Shown piece after piece: positions 31,201 through 39,420 of a DNA stretch of 64,000 nucleotides (its first letter is position 1; each line of letters begins with the position of its first letter). The stretch lies in assembly GCF_022267535.1 (NCBI RefSeq), contig NZ_JAHNZV010000001.1, positions 62,001 to 126,000 on the forward strand, written 5' to 3'. Below the pieces are notes generated by a model, which worked only from the letters and a program-made list of their open reading frames with translations, searched no databases and was not told where the DNA came from. Source of the stretch: Psychromonas antarctica (GTDB taxonomy: Bacteria > Pseudomonadota > Gammaproteobacteria > Enterobacterales > Psychromonadaceae). Position numbers and translations under genes: made by a program.

Positions 31201-31779
31201 AATCAGCGTTACGCCGGTAGTCAGTCTGACTGGGCTGAGAAATTATCATTGATTTTTACTTTCCGCGGTATTCCAACACTGTATTACGGCTCTGAGATAG
31301 AGTTTATGAAAGGAGCTCCTATTGATGTGGGTCCAAATGCACCATTATCAACAACCGGTCGCGCTTATTTCGGAGACCACTTAGAAGGGTCTGTGAATGT
31401 CAGTGAATTTGGTGAGTACTCATCAGCAACTGGCAATATGAAAGCATCGCTTGAATACCCGCTTGCTAAACATATTCGCGCACTAAACCGCATCAGAAGA
31501 GCAGTTCCTGCACTGCAAATGGGGCAATATAAACAGTTTGGCCCCTATAAATTTGTCAGAAGATATACTCAGGATGGTGTAGATAGCATGGCACTTGTGG
31601 TTATTTCGGGTAATGCAACTTTTAGTGGCTTACCTAATGCGCATTGGGTCGACCTGGTCACAGGTGATACCCAAGTCGGTACGACCGTCAACGCATCTGC
31701 ACAAGGGCAAGGTAACATCAGAGTTTATGTGATGAACGGTGAGAAAATTGAAGGGTTAACAGGCGATTATATTAAATAA
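28273..31779 (+). CDS. Secreted multidomain alpha-amylase (GH13)
   Basis: A 1168-aa exported starch-degrading enzyme. Signal peptide MKKAIFIGLALVSISAQA; then two about 80-residue tandem modules (W-x-FRGTAN-W ... PRFKID-FGDWSENYP, residues about 20-98 and 106-185); a chitobiase-C-like Ig module (about 190-275); a starch-binding-like module (about 285-375, VIYYQNSANHSVPYLHYW); two more Ig-like modules (about 380-555); and the GH13 barrel from about 566. Catalytic Asp817 (DAFRVD), Glu848 (FGEV) and Asp968 (VDSHD) are present. No regulatory gene is adjacent. Substrate preference beyond alpha-glucan cannot be read from sequence. Confidence 0.9.
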   Translation: MKKAIFIGLALVSISAQADWNFRGTANGWVSTSLENVSGNNFQTCQTFGSDNPRFKIDRFGDWSENYPAGDYTVSPDKSYQIMFNSDTHNITATQVSDCGVVVVADNWYFRGTANDWVATPMESSDNLNFCTEQHFADASPRFKIDHFGDWSENYPVTDFIVNANTTYNVCINAVTKEVTAVVVAETDTQAPVVNVTPAAGSYSSPQTVTLSVIDNQDSAPQLYCTTDGTIPSALSANCNEQIFTAADVSATGSDLLLKVFMIDASGNSALASFDYNITTDEPSENTVIYYQNSANHSVPYLHYWAVVPALTPTVWPGEALELVADGWYKFDFTQTIVSANIIFNGSAGQTADLILDPATPCYQNNNWVSMDLCEIEDKKAPVVSASPAAGNYEEISLSIDLLAEDRDPNASLYYTLDGSTPTINSALYTHAIIITDMGSVDDAVIKVIAIDNKANQSEVAEFMYRLNTDITAPVVTASLPKGSYTTSQTVTFSVTDNNVDGSAVMYLTKDGSLPVTIQPLYNSQSITLDDGYTQIRILAVDALGNEKIYAFNYYIGSTPERTDFRKETIYFAMTTRFYDGDSSNNVHCWDDAQAGNPDQDPCWRGDFKGLIEKLDYLKALGFSAVWITPPVTNISGYDYHGYHASNFQQIDPRFDSNGDGSAMDEYQELIDAVHARGMKIIQDVVFNHSGNFGEENLHPLFKRESGTELNEIPEIAISNIAPAGMLPANYNTLGDLNTRPGLQFQSRIRAMRAPLDVDVHYHNHDFKGGWETYEVQIGSIAGDCQDLNTENPQVSEYIVDSFNRYIDMGVDAFRVDTVKHISRLTFNKEFVPAFKERGGENFFIFGEVATRYRSVWNDGKPAISAPFYTWKESQSYPWGNMASNTASALQHYNDNLDPNTQPSSDNHALNGYDYHTPDWSMRSGMDVIDFPMHWAFKNTQDAWAMAVGGDHTYNDATWNVTYVDSHDYAPDGAPENQRYAGSQSDWAEKLSLIFTFRGIPTLYYGSEIEFMKGAPIDVGPNAPLSTTGRAYFGDHLEGSVNVSEFGEYSSATGNMKASLEYPLAKHIRALNRIRRAVPALQMGQYKQFGPYKFVRRYTQDGVDSMALVVISGNATFSGLPNAHWVDLVTGDTQVGTTVNASAQGQGNIRVYVMNGEKIEGLTGDYIK

Positions 31780-32593
31780 TCGTTCCCTTAGGCGTTATAT
31801 TTGGAGGCTGCAATCTGATTGCAGCCTTTTTCTGGCATCTCAGTATTTCTGCCTTGAAATTCTTTTTGCTTTTCTTTAATTTATCTTTGCGTTTGTCTGC
31901 TGCAAGCTAATTTTCTAGCGATGTAAGTTTCCGCTCTAATCGTTTTTGTAATGCCAATCCCGACGCTACGCTCAATCGTAATAACTAGTAATTACTCACC
32001 GGTTGCCTTTATTTAATTACATGCTTATGTAGATGACTCAGGTTGTTTTTTGTAAAAAGATTAAAACCACTACCACGCACACTTCATGCGACTGCTAAAC
32101 TGCGTTTCGGTTCGCATTCATTAACAGAGGCGCTGCGCGCTACACAGAGAAAAAACTAATAGACTAAAATATAAGATAATTATTATTTTTTATGTTTTTC
32201 TATGTTTTCCCTCATTTTACTCTGTGGTGCGATTTTTTGACTTGTTTTTATCTTTCCCCATTTTTACCTGAGTTAAGTGCATAAGCATGTGTAATTATTA
32301 TCCTACACCAACTGTGAGCATTTTATTAACGGATTGTTATAATTTTCATTGTTGCAGTTTAGCCCTTACCGACAAGTAAGGTTGCATGCTTTTTGAGCTG
32401 AAAATAAAATAGGCGACGAAGATCTTAGCCTCGTTGATTTGTCTAAAAAGAGCAGGAGTGGATTTAGACCACAAAAGCATCGATATATTTATAATACTAA
32501 CTTCAGGGGGCTGATTTTAAAGATAATTTAGCTTTCATCATCCTTAGTCGAGGTTAAAGTAACAAATCCAACTGCCGCTTTCATTACTTATTC
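31780..32593. other. 814-base gap after the amylase gene
   Basis: Apart from the amylase terminator at its left end I see no gene, repeat or RNA. The sequence is AT-rich with many stops in all frames. It may be decayed DNA. Confidence 0.5.
31804..31832 (+). terminator. Terminator of the amylase gene
   Basis: Stem GGCTGCAAT/ATTGCAGCC (31806-31814 with 31818-31826), loop CTG, followed by TTTTTCT. Confidence 0.9.
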
Positions 32594-33259
32594 TTATAAG
32601 CTTAAAAGCCCTGTTTGTTTTAATTTACAAATTTGATTCAAAAAAGAATTAATGCGGTAGGGTTGATAGCGAATCGGGATTTTATTCTCTAAAGCTGGAA
32701 TAGGTTTGGGGTCTTCACGAAGGTGTGTCAAAATTAAAGTTAATAAGCCAGTGAGGTAGTCTTTAAATTGCTCACTTTTATATAGTTCATACCAATTGAT
32801 GATGGTGTCATTACGATACGCCTCAATAAGTGGTCCCATTTTATAAGTGTGACGTTCAATTTCTTCATCCCCCATGCAATACTCTTTGACTAACTGCAAA
32901 AAAAGATCTAAACACTCACCACGCGGTACAATCGAAAAAAATTCATTTACATTAGCTTTATTTCTATTTTCATCTTGAGTGTTAATGATTCGATATAAAA
33001 TCTCGAACATATGAACAATGGTTCTATCTAAAATACGTTGCTTAGGAAAACGCTGATCTTGAATATCTTGTGCGATTATTTTATAAAGCATCAATAAATC
33101 GATATTAGTGACGACTTGATTAGATAACTTATCTGTTACTGAGGCAGGAATTCGGTTCGCTAATAAGGTGTTATTCACTGACGTAGTAAGCTCGCTCTGA
33201 ATTTTTTTTTGTGTTTTATCTGTGGGAACAAATGAATGCTTAGTGGTGTTTGTGAACAT
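32594..33259 (-). CDS. Unknown 221-aa soluble protein
   Basis: I do not recognise this family. It has no signal peptide or membrane span. It looks mostly helical, with conserved-looking stretches LLMLYKIIAQDIQDQRFPKQRILDRTIVHMFEILYRI, GECLDLFLQLVKEYCMGDEEIERH and IPIRYQPYRINSFLNQICKL. The ATG is supported by an AAGGA ribosome site. It stands alone between two gene-poor stretches, with a TTTTTTTT run inside the coding strand complement near 33201-33209. The codon use looks like that of a real gene. Confidence 0.7.
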   Translation of the reverse strand: MFTNTTKHSFVPTDKTQKKIQSELTTSVNNTLLANRIPASVTDKLSNQVVTNIDLLMLYKIIAQDIQDQRFPKQRILDRTIVHMFEILYRIINTQDENRNKANVNEFFSIVPRGECLDLFLQLVKEYCMGDEEIERHTYKMGPLIEAYRNDTIINWYELYKSEQFKDYLTGLLTLILTHLREDPKPIPALENKIPIRYQPYRINSFLNQICKLKQTGLLSL

Positions 33260-33490
33260 TTATATCCTTGAAACAAGTGAAAATCAGTGCCGTTATTTAT
33301 TATTGAGTATATCAAAATATTTTGTTGAGTGTACTTGGCTATTTAAATCAATATGAAGTAGGTGCTGTTTTGTTTTTAATTTTTATAGCATCCCTCTTTT
33401 AGCTCATATGGCTAACGGTTCGCTAGCACTATTCGGCGGTGATTGTTTATTTACCCTCAATATTAAGTTTGTTTAGGAATTATTAATGAG

Positions 33491-34321
33491 CTAAGCGGTT
33501 GATACGGGAGCCCCATTATTGTATAGAAGGTTAGAATCAGCCGATGTCGCCTCCACTTTAATAAACTGCATCGTAGCTTGACCGACAATATTGGCAAATG
33601 AAGTGTCTGCCGCATCACGGCCAATACCAATTCTCACCAACCCACTTACGGGGGCCATTCGAGTGGCATCAAAAAGATACCAGCGATCTTCTAAATAAAC
33701 TTCAAAAAATCCATGAAAGTCTGGTGGCTCTAACCCAACGGCATAGCCCGAAACATAACGAGCAGGAATGCCCAAAGCACGACATAGCGCGATGCTCACA
33801 TGAGCAAAGTCCCGACAGACGCCAGCACGCTGGATTAATACATCACAAGCACTGGAAGACGTATCGGTGCTACCCGCAACGTAATCAATATGCGCATTTA
33901 CCCAATTACAAATCTCATTAACTCGCGAGTATCCTCTTTGTAACTGGCCAAATTCTTTCCAGGCAAACCGTCCGAGACGGTCAGATTCACAGTACCGACT
34001 AGGGTTTAAAAATGGCAGTACCGATGTCGGTAATCTTTTATGCTCAACTTCATTTAAATACCTGATCTGCTCGATTTCTGGTGATAATAGCACTGTCGCG
34101 CTGTATCTAATGCTCAATTCGCACGGCTCCACTTTTAAGCGCAGACCACGGCAACCAAAGTCATTAAGCGGACACCACTCACTATCAATAGAGGGTGATA
34201 TAGTGAGATTTTCTTCTACCGTTTGTTGATGGTCAGTATTGGCCGCTGCAATGTTAAAAACAAAGCTTGCAGCCGAATCAATAGTGTAAATAAGCTCTGA
34301 TGATATTTTCACAAAATACAT
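33491..34321 (-). CDS. Transglutaminase-like cysteine protease family protein
   Basis: A 276-aa protein with a bacterial transglutaminase-like fold. An N-terminal beta domain (residues about 1-115, ending LPFLNPSRYCESDRL) precedes the papain-like core. Catalytic Cys in QRAGVCRDFAHVSIALCRALGIPARYVSGYA, His in FHGFFEVYLEDRWYLFDAT and Asp in FDATR are all present. Such proteins act as proteases or peptide cross-linkers; the substrate is not known. ATG 34321 is preferred to an in-frame TTG 42 bases upstream. No signal peptide is seen, so it is probably cytoplasmic. Confidence 0.85.
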   Translation of the reverse strand: MYFVKISSELIYTIDSAASFVFNIAAANTDHQQTVEENLTISPSIDSEWCPLNDFGCRGLRLKVEPCELSIRYSATVLLSPEIEQIRYLNEVEHKRLPTSVLPFLNPSRYCESDRLGRFAWKEFGQLQRGYSRVNEICNWVNAHIDYVAGSTDTSSSACDVLIQRAGVCRDFAHVSIALCRALGIPARYVSGYAVGLEPPDFHGFFEVYLEDRWYLFDATRMAPVSGLVRIGIGRDAADTSFANIVGQATMQFIKVEATSADSNLLYNNGAPVSTA

Positions 34322-34529
34322 AATCGATGCCCTGTAATAACTGATGATAGTCGTAGCGATCAATAAATACGCCTGACGCGCTTCCTCCTTAATTCAAAGC
34401 CACGTACTCGCGCATTAGTATGTGTAGCATAATAGACAGATCCTAGCGAATATAGTCCTGATAAGTGCTCGTTTACAAAGATAAACAGTGGCCCAAAAGC
34501 GCAGAGGAGGGACGTCCATTTAATCCCTA

Positions 34530-35561
34530 TTACTTAGATTCTTGATTTTTCCCGATGCCTTTTAGCAAACGTCCTAGAATATCTGCTCCTGTGATGATGC
34601 GTGGCATATCAGTCCAGACTAAAATAACATCATGATCTAAGACTTCATCGGTCTCCACCGCTGTCCCCTGAGCTTCTTTCAATTTTTGCATCGCTTGTCC
34701 TAAGGTGCAGTTCGCATGGTGTATGATTAACGGACGATGGCAATACTGGTAAGGGTCGGTATTTAATTCATCGGTTAATACTGAACGAATAAAACCATCC
34801 GCATCTATCACTAACAAAGGTTGTTGCAGAGCATTGGCTAAAATTACCCATTTATGACCAGAAGCATTCACATCCTGGATAAACTGTTTGAAAGGTTCAC
34901 TGCCTCGCTCTGGAATAATAGGTAAGTCGAGTTTACAAGGTAATTGAATTAAACTTTGAGGATCTAGCTCTTCTCCTTCACTGGTGATTGGGATATCGTC
35001 AATTTGTAAGAAATTAATCGCCCCGATTCCCTCTACATGCTGCACTTCAGCTTCATCTGCGTCTATATGTGCTGTGATAATAGCTTTAAGTTCTTTCTCT
35101 CGGAAATAGGTAATGCCTTCTCTACCCAACCAACCATCTAAAATTAATGCAGACAATTTAGCTACGGGGAAAAGTAATACCTGATAAATACGGATAACGG
35201 GTGTGAGTCTTGAAGCTACTTTGAGGGCGTTACGAGAAAAGTAGGCTTGTGGAAATATTTCCCCTAAAAAAGTAATGGCCACAGTGGAAAACAAAAAAGA
35301 ATAAACACCGGCCAGCACTGAATCTGATAATAATGTCAGTAATACATTAATGGAAACATTACCCCATAGTATGGTCGATAATAAAAAATTAGAGTCCTCA
35401 CGCATATTTAAAATAACCTGCGCCTCTTTACTACCTCGCTTAGCCTCGACTTCTAATTGTAAGCGACTAATACTAAAAAAAGCTAAGTTTAGCCCAGAAA
35501 AGATAGCAGATTGGGTGATACAAAATATAATGCCCAACCAAATAAGAAGGTCTAACGTCAT
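34530..35561 (-). CDS. DUF21/CBS-domain membrane protein (CNNM/CorC-like)
   Basis: A 343-aa inner-membrane protein. The N-terminal DUF21 part (about residues 1-180) has four hydrophobic spans and the motifs QSAIFSGLNLAFFSISRLQLEVEAKRGS and FLGEIFPQAYFSRNALKVAS, as in Mg2+/Co2+ efflux-linked CNNM/CorC proteins. A CBS pair follows (about 190-335). The C-terminal CorC/HlyC domain found in longer relatives is missing. A role in divalent cation handling is inferred only from family. Confidence 0.8.
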   Translation of the reverse strand: MTLDLLIWLGIIFCITQSAIFSGLNLAFFSISRLQLEVEAKRGSKEAQVILNMREDSNFLLSTILWGNVSINVLLTLLSDSVLAGVYSFLFSTVAITFLGEIFPQAYFSRNALKVASRLTPVIRIYQVLLFPVAKLSALILDGWLGREGITYFREKELKAIITAHIDADEAEVQHVEGIGAINFLQIDDIPITSEGEELDPQSLIQLPCKLDLPIIPERGSEPFKQFIQDVNASGHKWVILANALQQPLLVIDADGFIRSVLTDELNTDPYQYCHRPLIIHHANCTLGQAMQKLKEAQGTAVETDEVLDHDVILVWTDMPRIITGADILGRLLKGIGKNQESK

Positions 35562-35656
35562 TGCTGAGCCCTTAACTAATCATCGAATGGTCAGTATTAT
35601 ACTCTGAAAAACAATAGTAATAACAAAGTGTTTATCTGTTTTATGCTATTTAAGTT

Positions 35657-36259
35657 GCACATATCACGCCATCAGAGCGAAATATCAACCATAAAAGTGA
35701 CCGCAAACTATTTCAAGCTAGAGCATTAAAATCAACTCTGTTTAACCGTTTGAATGTAAGTGAAGATCTCCTGCTGCATATTAAAGGTGCAGCAGGCGCT
35801 AAAAATAGTGTGGATGCCTTTGATGGGGTACTTGCCGTTGCAATTGAAGCGAAAATAAAAACGGATGCGGGTTAGGTCGCTTTTTATAATACACAAAGTC
35901 TGACCTTTATTAAGGCGCTTTATGTGGGATCATTACCCGATATGGTAACCTTTACCACGGATGGAAAGCTGTTATTAGTCGCTATTGAGGGGGGGAGCCT
36001 TCCGATATGAATTCTGCGCTGAGAAGTCGCGATTATCGATACCGACGGGCAGGGAAAAGCATTCACCACCGATGTTACACACGTTGGTTTTGATGCCGGT
36101 CCTCGTTTCCATGAGCTTCCTAAACAGTTAGTGTTAAATGGCTTTAATGCCAGTATTGAGCCAGATTTAGAGCCGGAATATATTGCGGGGAATAAATCAG
36201 TTACTAAAGTTTATGTGAGTTTGCAGGGAAAAAATGCCATTGCGGTGATTGATCTCTGA
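35657..36259 (+). pseudogene. Decayed choice-of-anchor-I (beta-propeller) protein
   Basis: Remnant of a secreted propeller protein of the choice-of-anchor-I/alkaline phosphatase-like family. From about 35789 it reads GAKNSVDAFDGVLAVAIEAK-KTDAG, then hits TAG at 35873-35875, continues VAFYNTQ...YVGSLPDMVTFTTDGKLLLVAIEG, loses frame in a G-run near 35989-35996 and resumes in another frame as EVAIIDTDGQ...DLEPEYIAGN...VYVSLQGKNAIAVIDL before TGA 36257-36259. The motifs GSLPDMVTFTTDG and LEPEYI match the family. The family's usual N- and C-terminal parts are absent. Confidence 0.75.
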
Positions 36260-36554
36260 GAGTGAAGTCATGCCTGAATGTAAGGACTGAGATTGGCGAG
36301 GGAAACGATTTACAGCACTCTCAATTATTCTTTACCTAATATAAAAGCAAACGTTAAGTCAAAATTAAGGTTGGGGGTTTTCAGGGCTTAAAAGTAACAT
36401 TTAAAAATTTTATCTTTAAATAAATATTTTCAAATTAGTGAACGGTGTGTAATAAAGCTACACTTTTTGTGTCTTTTCGTGATGTGCATCTTCTTTTTGT
36501 GGGTTTTTTGTTGTTTTTTATGTTTTTTTATTTCTCTTTGGGCTTGTTTGCAAG
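36260..36554. other. Gap after the pseudogene
   Basis: 295 bases of AT-rich sequence with long T-runs and no gene. It probably carries the upstream part of the promoter for the small gene at 36621. Confidence 0.4.
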
Positions 36555-36570
36555 TGTGATCTAGGTTACA
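36555..36570 (+). promoter_or_regulatory. CRP-like site before the small ORF
   Basis: TGTGATCTAGGTTACA keeps the left half TGTGATCTAG and a near right half TTACA of the CRP consensus TGTGATCTAGATCACA. It lies 50 bases before the small ORF start, a reasonable activator position. Match by eye. Confidence 0.5.
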
Positions 36571-36620
36571 TTTGTTTTGTCCAATAGGGACGGGTAACAA
36601 ACAACAAATAGGAAATTATC

Positions 36621-36719
36621 ATGGATATTTTATTTTTTTATGCAGGTCGTAACTTTTCAATATTTAAAACCAATGAACTTGATAGACGCGATTTTGACCC
36701 AACTTTCTTCAGAAAATAA
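36621..36719 (+). CDS. Small protein, 32 aa, not recognised
   Basis: ATG 36621 to TAA 36717-36719 codes for 32 residues starting MDILFFYAGRNFS and ending DPTFFRK. A TAGGAAA ribosome site is 9 bases upstream. A CRP-like site precedes it and a strong terminator follows, so it makes a complete small transcription unit. The protein is rich in Phe (6) and in charged residues near the C-terminus; the N-terminus is moderately hydrophobic. I do not know a family for it. It could also be the coding part of a dual-function small RNA. Confidence 0.55.
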   Translation: MDILFFYAGRNFSIFKTNELDRRDFDPTFFRK

Positions 36720-36765
36720 TGAAAGAGTCTGAGATTAGAAAAAATCAAACTTTAAACAGTAGTGC

Positions 36766-36795
36766 AAAAGCGGAGGAATTTTCTTCCGCTTTTTT
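36766..36795 (+). terminator. Terminator after the small ORF
   Basis: AAAAGCGGAGG (36766-36776) pairs with CTTCCGCTTTT (36783-36793), one G-T pair, with a 6-base loop and closing T-run. It follows the 32-codon ORF by 47 bases. Confidence 0.85.
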
Positions 36796-37225
36796 ATATG
36801 CAAATAAAACCTTTTGAAAGTAATGGAATGCGGCAAGCTCTGCTAAAGTTCAGCTCCTCACAACGCCTCCCAAGATAGCCCTCAATTAATAAATTAGCAG
36901 TTAACACACTTTATTATGAATCATTTATTGAGCGGTATTTTAGCTAATTGTATTACGCTGAGTATTATCTCGCATGCTCATAAACATTTAATGCTTGAAT
37001 TCCAAAATGCTGTTGTGGTCTATATAGAAATGAGTAACGGGCAGGTTTGCGCACATTTCATCACGCAGAGCGATATAGTTTGATGTTAATTTTTGCCAAA
37101 GTCGCGTAAAATGTTTGTCTTAATATGATGATTCAATTAGATATAAGACGGCGTCTGTCTTTAATTAAAATACGCAGATCATTATTTATACACACCTTTA
37201 ATCCATTAAATTTAGCAAGGTTACT
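36796..37225. other. Gap before the monooxygenase gene, with a 55-codon ORF
   Basis: Contains one possible small ORF at 36916-37083 (55 codons, MNHLLSGILANC...) with no clear ribosome site. It is not recognised and could be chance. Otherwise AT-rich. Confidence 0.35.
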
Positions 37226-37573
37226 ATGTCTCAAAAAATATACTGTATCGCAATGTTTCAACCTAAAACAGGAAAAGTAGACGAGTTGTTTAAAGTATTA
37301 CAAGCACTTGAACCAAATTCACAACGTGAGGATGGATGCATTCAATATTTAGTCACACGCCATATTAAAAATGATTTTGCACCGGGTACAAGTTTTCCTA
37401 TTGTATTTAATGAAGTCTGGCGTGATAAAGCAGCTTTTGATGCACACTGTCAGCGTAAAGAGATTGTTGCTTTTTTTGAAACGCATTGTGTTGCAGAAAC
37501 CGGTTTAGTTGAAGATTACAATGTTTGTGTCTACAGCGATCAGCCACAATATTACGATCAACCTGTATTATAA
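37226..37573 (+). CDS. Antibiotic biosynthesis monooxygenase (ABM) domain protein
   Basis: A 115-aa ferredoxin-like dimeric alpha+beta barrel protein related to YgiN. Motifs: IYCIAMFQPKTGKVDELFKVLQALEPNSQREDGCIQYLV at the N-terminus and FNEVWRDKAAFDAHCQRKEIVAFFE in the middle, the usual ABM fingerprint (E-x-W-x-D-x-AF-x-H). Members oxidise quinols or other small aromatics, or degrade haem; none can be picked from the sequence. AGCAAGGTTACT precedes the ATG. It stands alone. Confidence 0.8.
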   Translation: MSQKIYCIAMFQPKTGKVDELFKVLQALEPNSQREDGCIQYLVTRHIKNDFAPGTSFPIVFNEVWRDKAAFDAHCQRKEIVAFFETHCVAETGLVEDYNVCVYSDQPQYYDQPVL

Positions 37574-38149
37574 AAGAAAAGCTTTAGAGCGATTTAAGTT
37601 GTTTTAATGGCAAAAGATATTGCACTTTCATTATTTAGCCCCCGAGTTTAAGTGATGGCGAACAAAGTAGAAATTAACGAAACAGGGAAAAAATGATTAT
37701 CTATATCTACACTTAATAGCGCCGTGATAGATCACTATATTAGTTATATTGTTGAGGATATATTCTCAGCAGTCTGGTGACGCTGTTATTTTTTTGCCGA
37801 TGTTAAAGTCAATATGCACGAATAAGTGGCTGATTTATCTTTTCACATGCCAATCAAGTCAATGCTTAAAGCTAGATCTTGTTCATAAATAAGAAAAAAT
37901 ATTCAGCTTTTCGGCTTGTTTGTCGACAGCCGCCTATGTTGTAGATTGAGAGATGGTAACCTATAAATTAGAATATACTAATCAAGGGGGGGGGACGTGA
38001 AGACAGCTCGACTTAAATTAAATACTGAGTGAGCATGAAATAATGGATTACTCGTCTTTTATTCGCCCTCTGACATAAACTTATCAGTCCTTCGTCGCTA
38101 AGGTCGGAGATTTTTTGCAGGCAATACCGCTGCGTAAATATTTATATAA
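37574..38149. other. 576-base gap with a G9 tract
   Basis: No gene of convincing size. Several tiny ORFs of 10-15 codons occur. A run of nine G lies at 37986-37994, 170 bases before the binding-protein gene. Confidence 0.45.
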
Positions 38150-38164
38150 ATGGATTTATTTGAT

Positions 38165-39379
38165 ATGAAAAAATTGACCCAATGCACATTATTTATTATT
38201 CCCTTTGTTGTAAATCTGTTTTTTTCTACGCAATTATGGGCTACTCCAAAAATAATTTTCTGGAATGCTCATCAGCATGCTAATTATGTGGTGAAGCTGG
38301 TTGAGGAATTTCAAAAATCATCTGCTATTGAAGTTGAGCTTTATCAATTTCTTTCTCCTAAGCTCAGAGATGAGGTGTTAACACAAGCTAGAACCAATCA
38401 GTTGCCTGATCTACTTTATGTCCCTGGTGATTTTGTTGGACTCTATCGAGAGATTAACCTAACGCCTGTTCCCGCTGACTGGCAGAACACGGATATTGAA
38501 CCACGGGTGCGAGATGCGGGTAAAGTGGATGGTAACTATTATGGTGTGCCCTTATTTCAAGGGAATCATCTGATGCTCTTCTACAATCGCTCACTGGTAG
38601 AAAAACCGATAGCGACTTGGGGGGAATTAAAAACTCAAATGAAAGATTTTCCTGCTGATATGCAATACCCTATTACTTGGAACTATAGAGAGATGTACTG
38701 GCTGGTGCCATTTATGTCTGCATTTGGATCGTGGCCATTAGAGGGGGATAAAATAACGCTTGATACGCCACAAATGCAACAGGCACTGACTTTTTATAAA
38801 GCCCTCGCTAATGACAACGTGGTCGATACTAACTGTGATCATGATTGCAGTGTCGAGCGGTTTAAAGCAGGCAAGTCAGTTTATATGATAAATGGAGATT
38901 GGGTTATTCGCGATCTTGAAAAAGCGATGGGGGATAAACTTGGCATAGCAATGCTGCCTAAAATAGGGGATAAAGTTATGCGTCCTATGTTTAGTAGCTA
39001 TGTGTTGGCATATCCAAACTTATCTAAAGACAGTCTTAAATTTGAGATGCTTAAGAAATTTACGCAGTTTGCTCAGAGCAAGCAGGCTCAAGAGATAATC
39101 CGCGATCAAGGTGGATTGATGCCAGTGAACAATCAAGCGTTGACGCAAGATGCACGGGCAACAACTGAGAATAACAAAGTAGTGATAAAGCAGATGCGCT
39201 CAACTAAAACGATGCCTACCAGTCCCAATATGAGTATCGCATGGTCAGCTATGAGTAAAGGTTTTAACCGCCTAATGGATCATAATTATACTGTTCAGCA
39301 AAGTGTGCAACTCATGCAGCGAGTGGCCGATAGGGAAGTAAAACGACGTAAAAAGGTTTCCAATCCGAGCGATAAATAA
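38165..39379 (+). CDS. Periplasmic solute-binding protein (family 1, sugar type)
   Basis: A 404-aa extracellular substrate-binding protein of the maltose/multiple-sugar type. Signal peptide MKKLTQCTLFIIPFVVNLFFSTQLWA, then the fold with IIFWNAHQHANYVVKLVEEFQ, DLLYVPGDFVGLYREINL, NHLMLFYNRSLVEKPIATWGELK and FKAGKSVYMINGDWVIRDLEKAMGDKLGIAMLP. ATG 38165 is preferred to one 15 bases earlier because it gives a proper signal peptide. No ABC permease or ATPase is nearby; instead a membrane diguanylate cyclase follows after 41 bases, so it may act as a sensor rather than a transporter part. Confidence 0.8.
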   Translation: MKKLTQCTLFIIPFVVNLFFSTQLWATPKIIFWNAHQHANYVVKLVEEFQKSSAIEVELYQFLSPKLRDEVLTQARTNQLPDLLYVPGDFVGLYREINLTPVPADWQNTDIEPRVRDAGKVDGNYYGVPLFQGNHLMLFYNRSLVEKPIATWGELKTQMKDFPADMQYPITWNYREMYWLVPFMSAFGSWPLEGDKITLDTPQMQQALTFYKALANDNVVDTNCDHDCSVERFKAGKSVYMINGDWVIRDLEKAMGDKLGIAMLPKIGDKVMRPMFSSYVLAYPNLSKDSLKFEMLKKFTQFAQSKQAQEIIRDQGGLMPVNNQALTQDARATTENNKVVIKQMRSTKTMPTSPNMSIAWSAMSKGFNRLMDHNYTVQQSVQLMQRVADREVKRRKKVSNPSDK

Positions 39380-39420
39380 ATATCGATAAATTAACTGACA
39401 TTAATACGGGGGAGATTGCT

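Noticed and set aside
31780-32593. A tRNA or small RNA in the gap after the amylase
   Set aside because: No cloverleaf, no second terminator and no promoter could be made out by eye.
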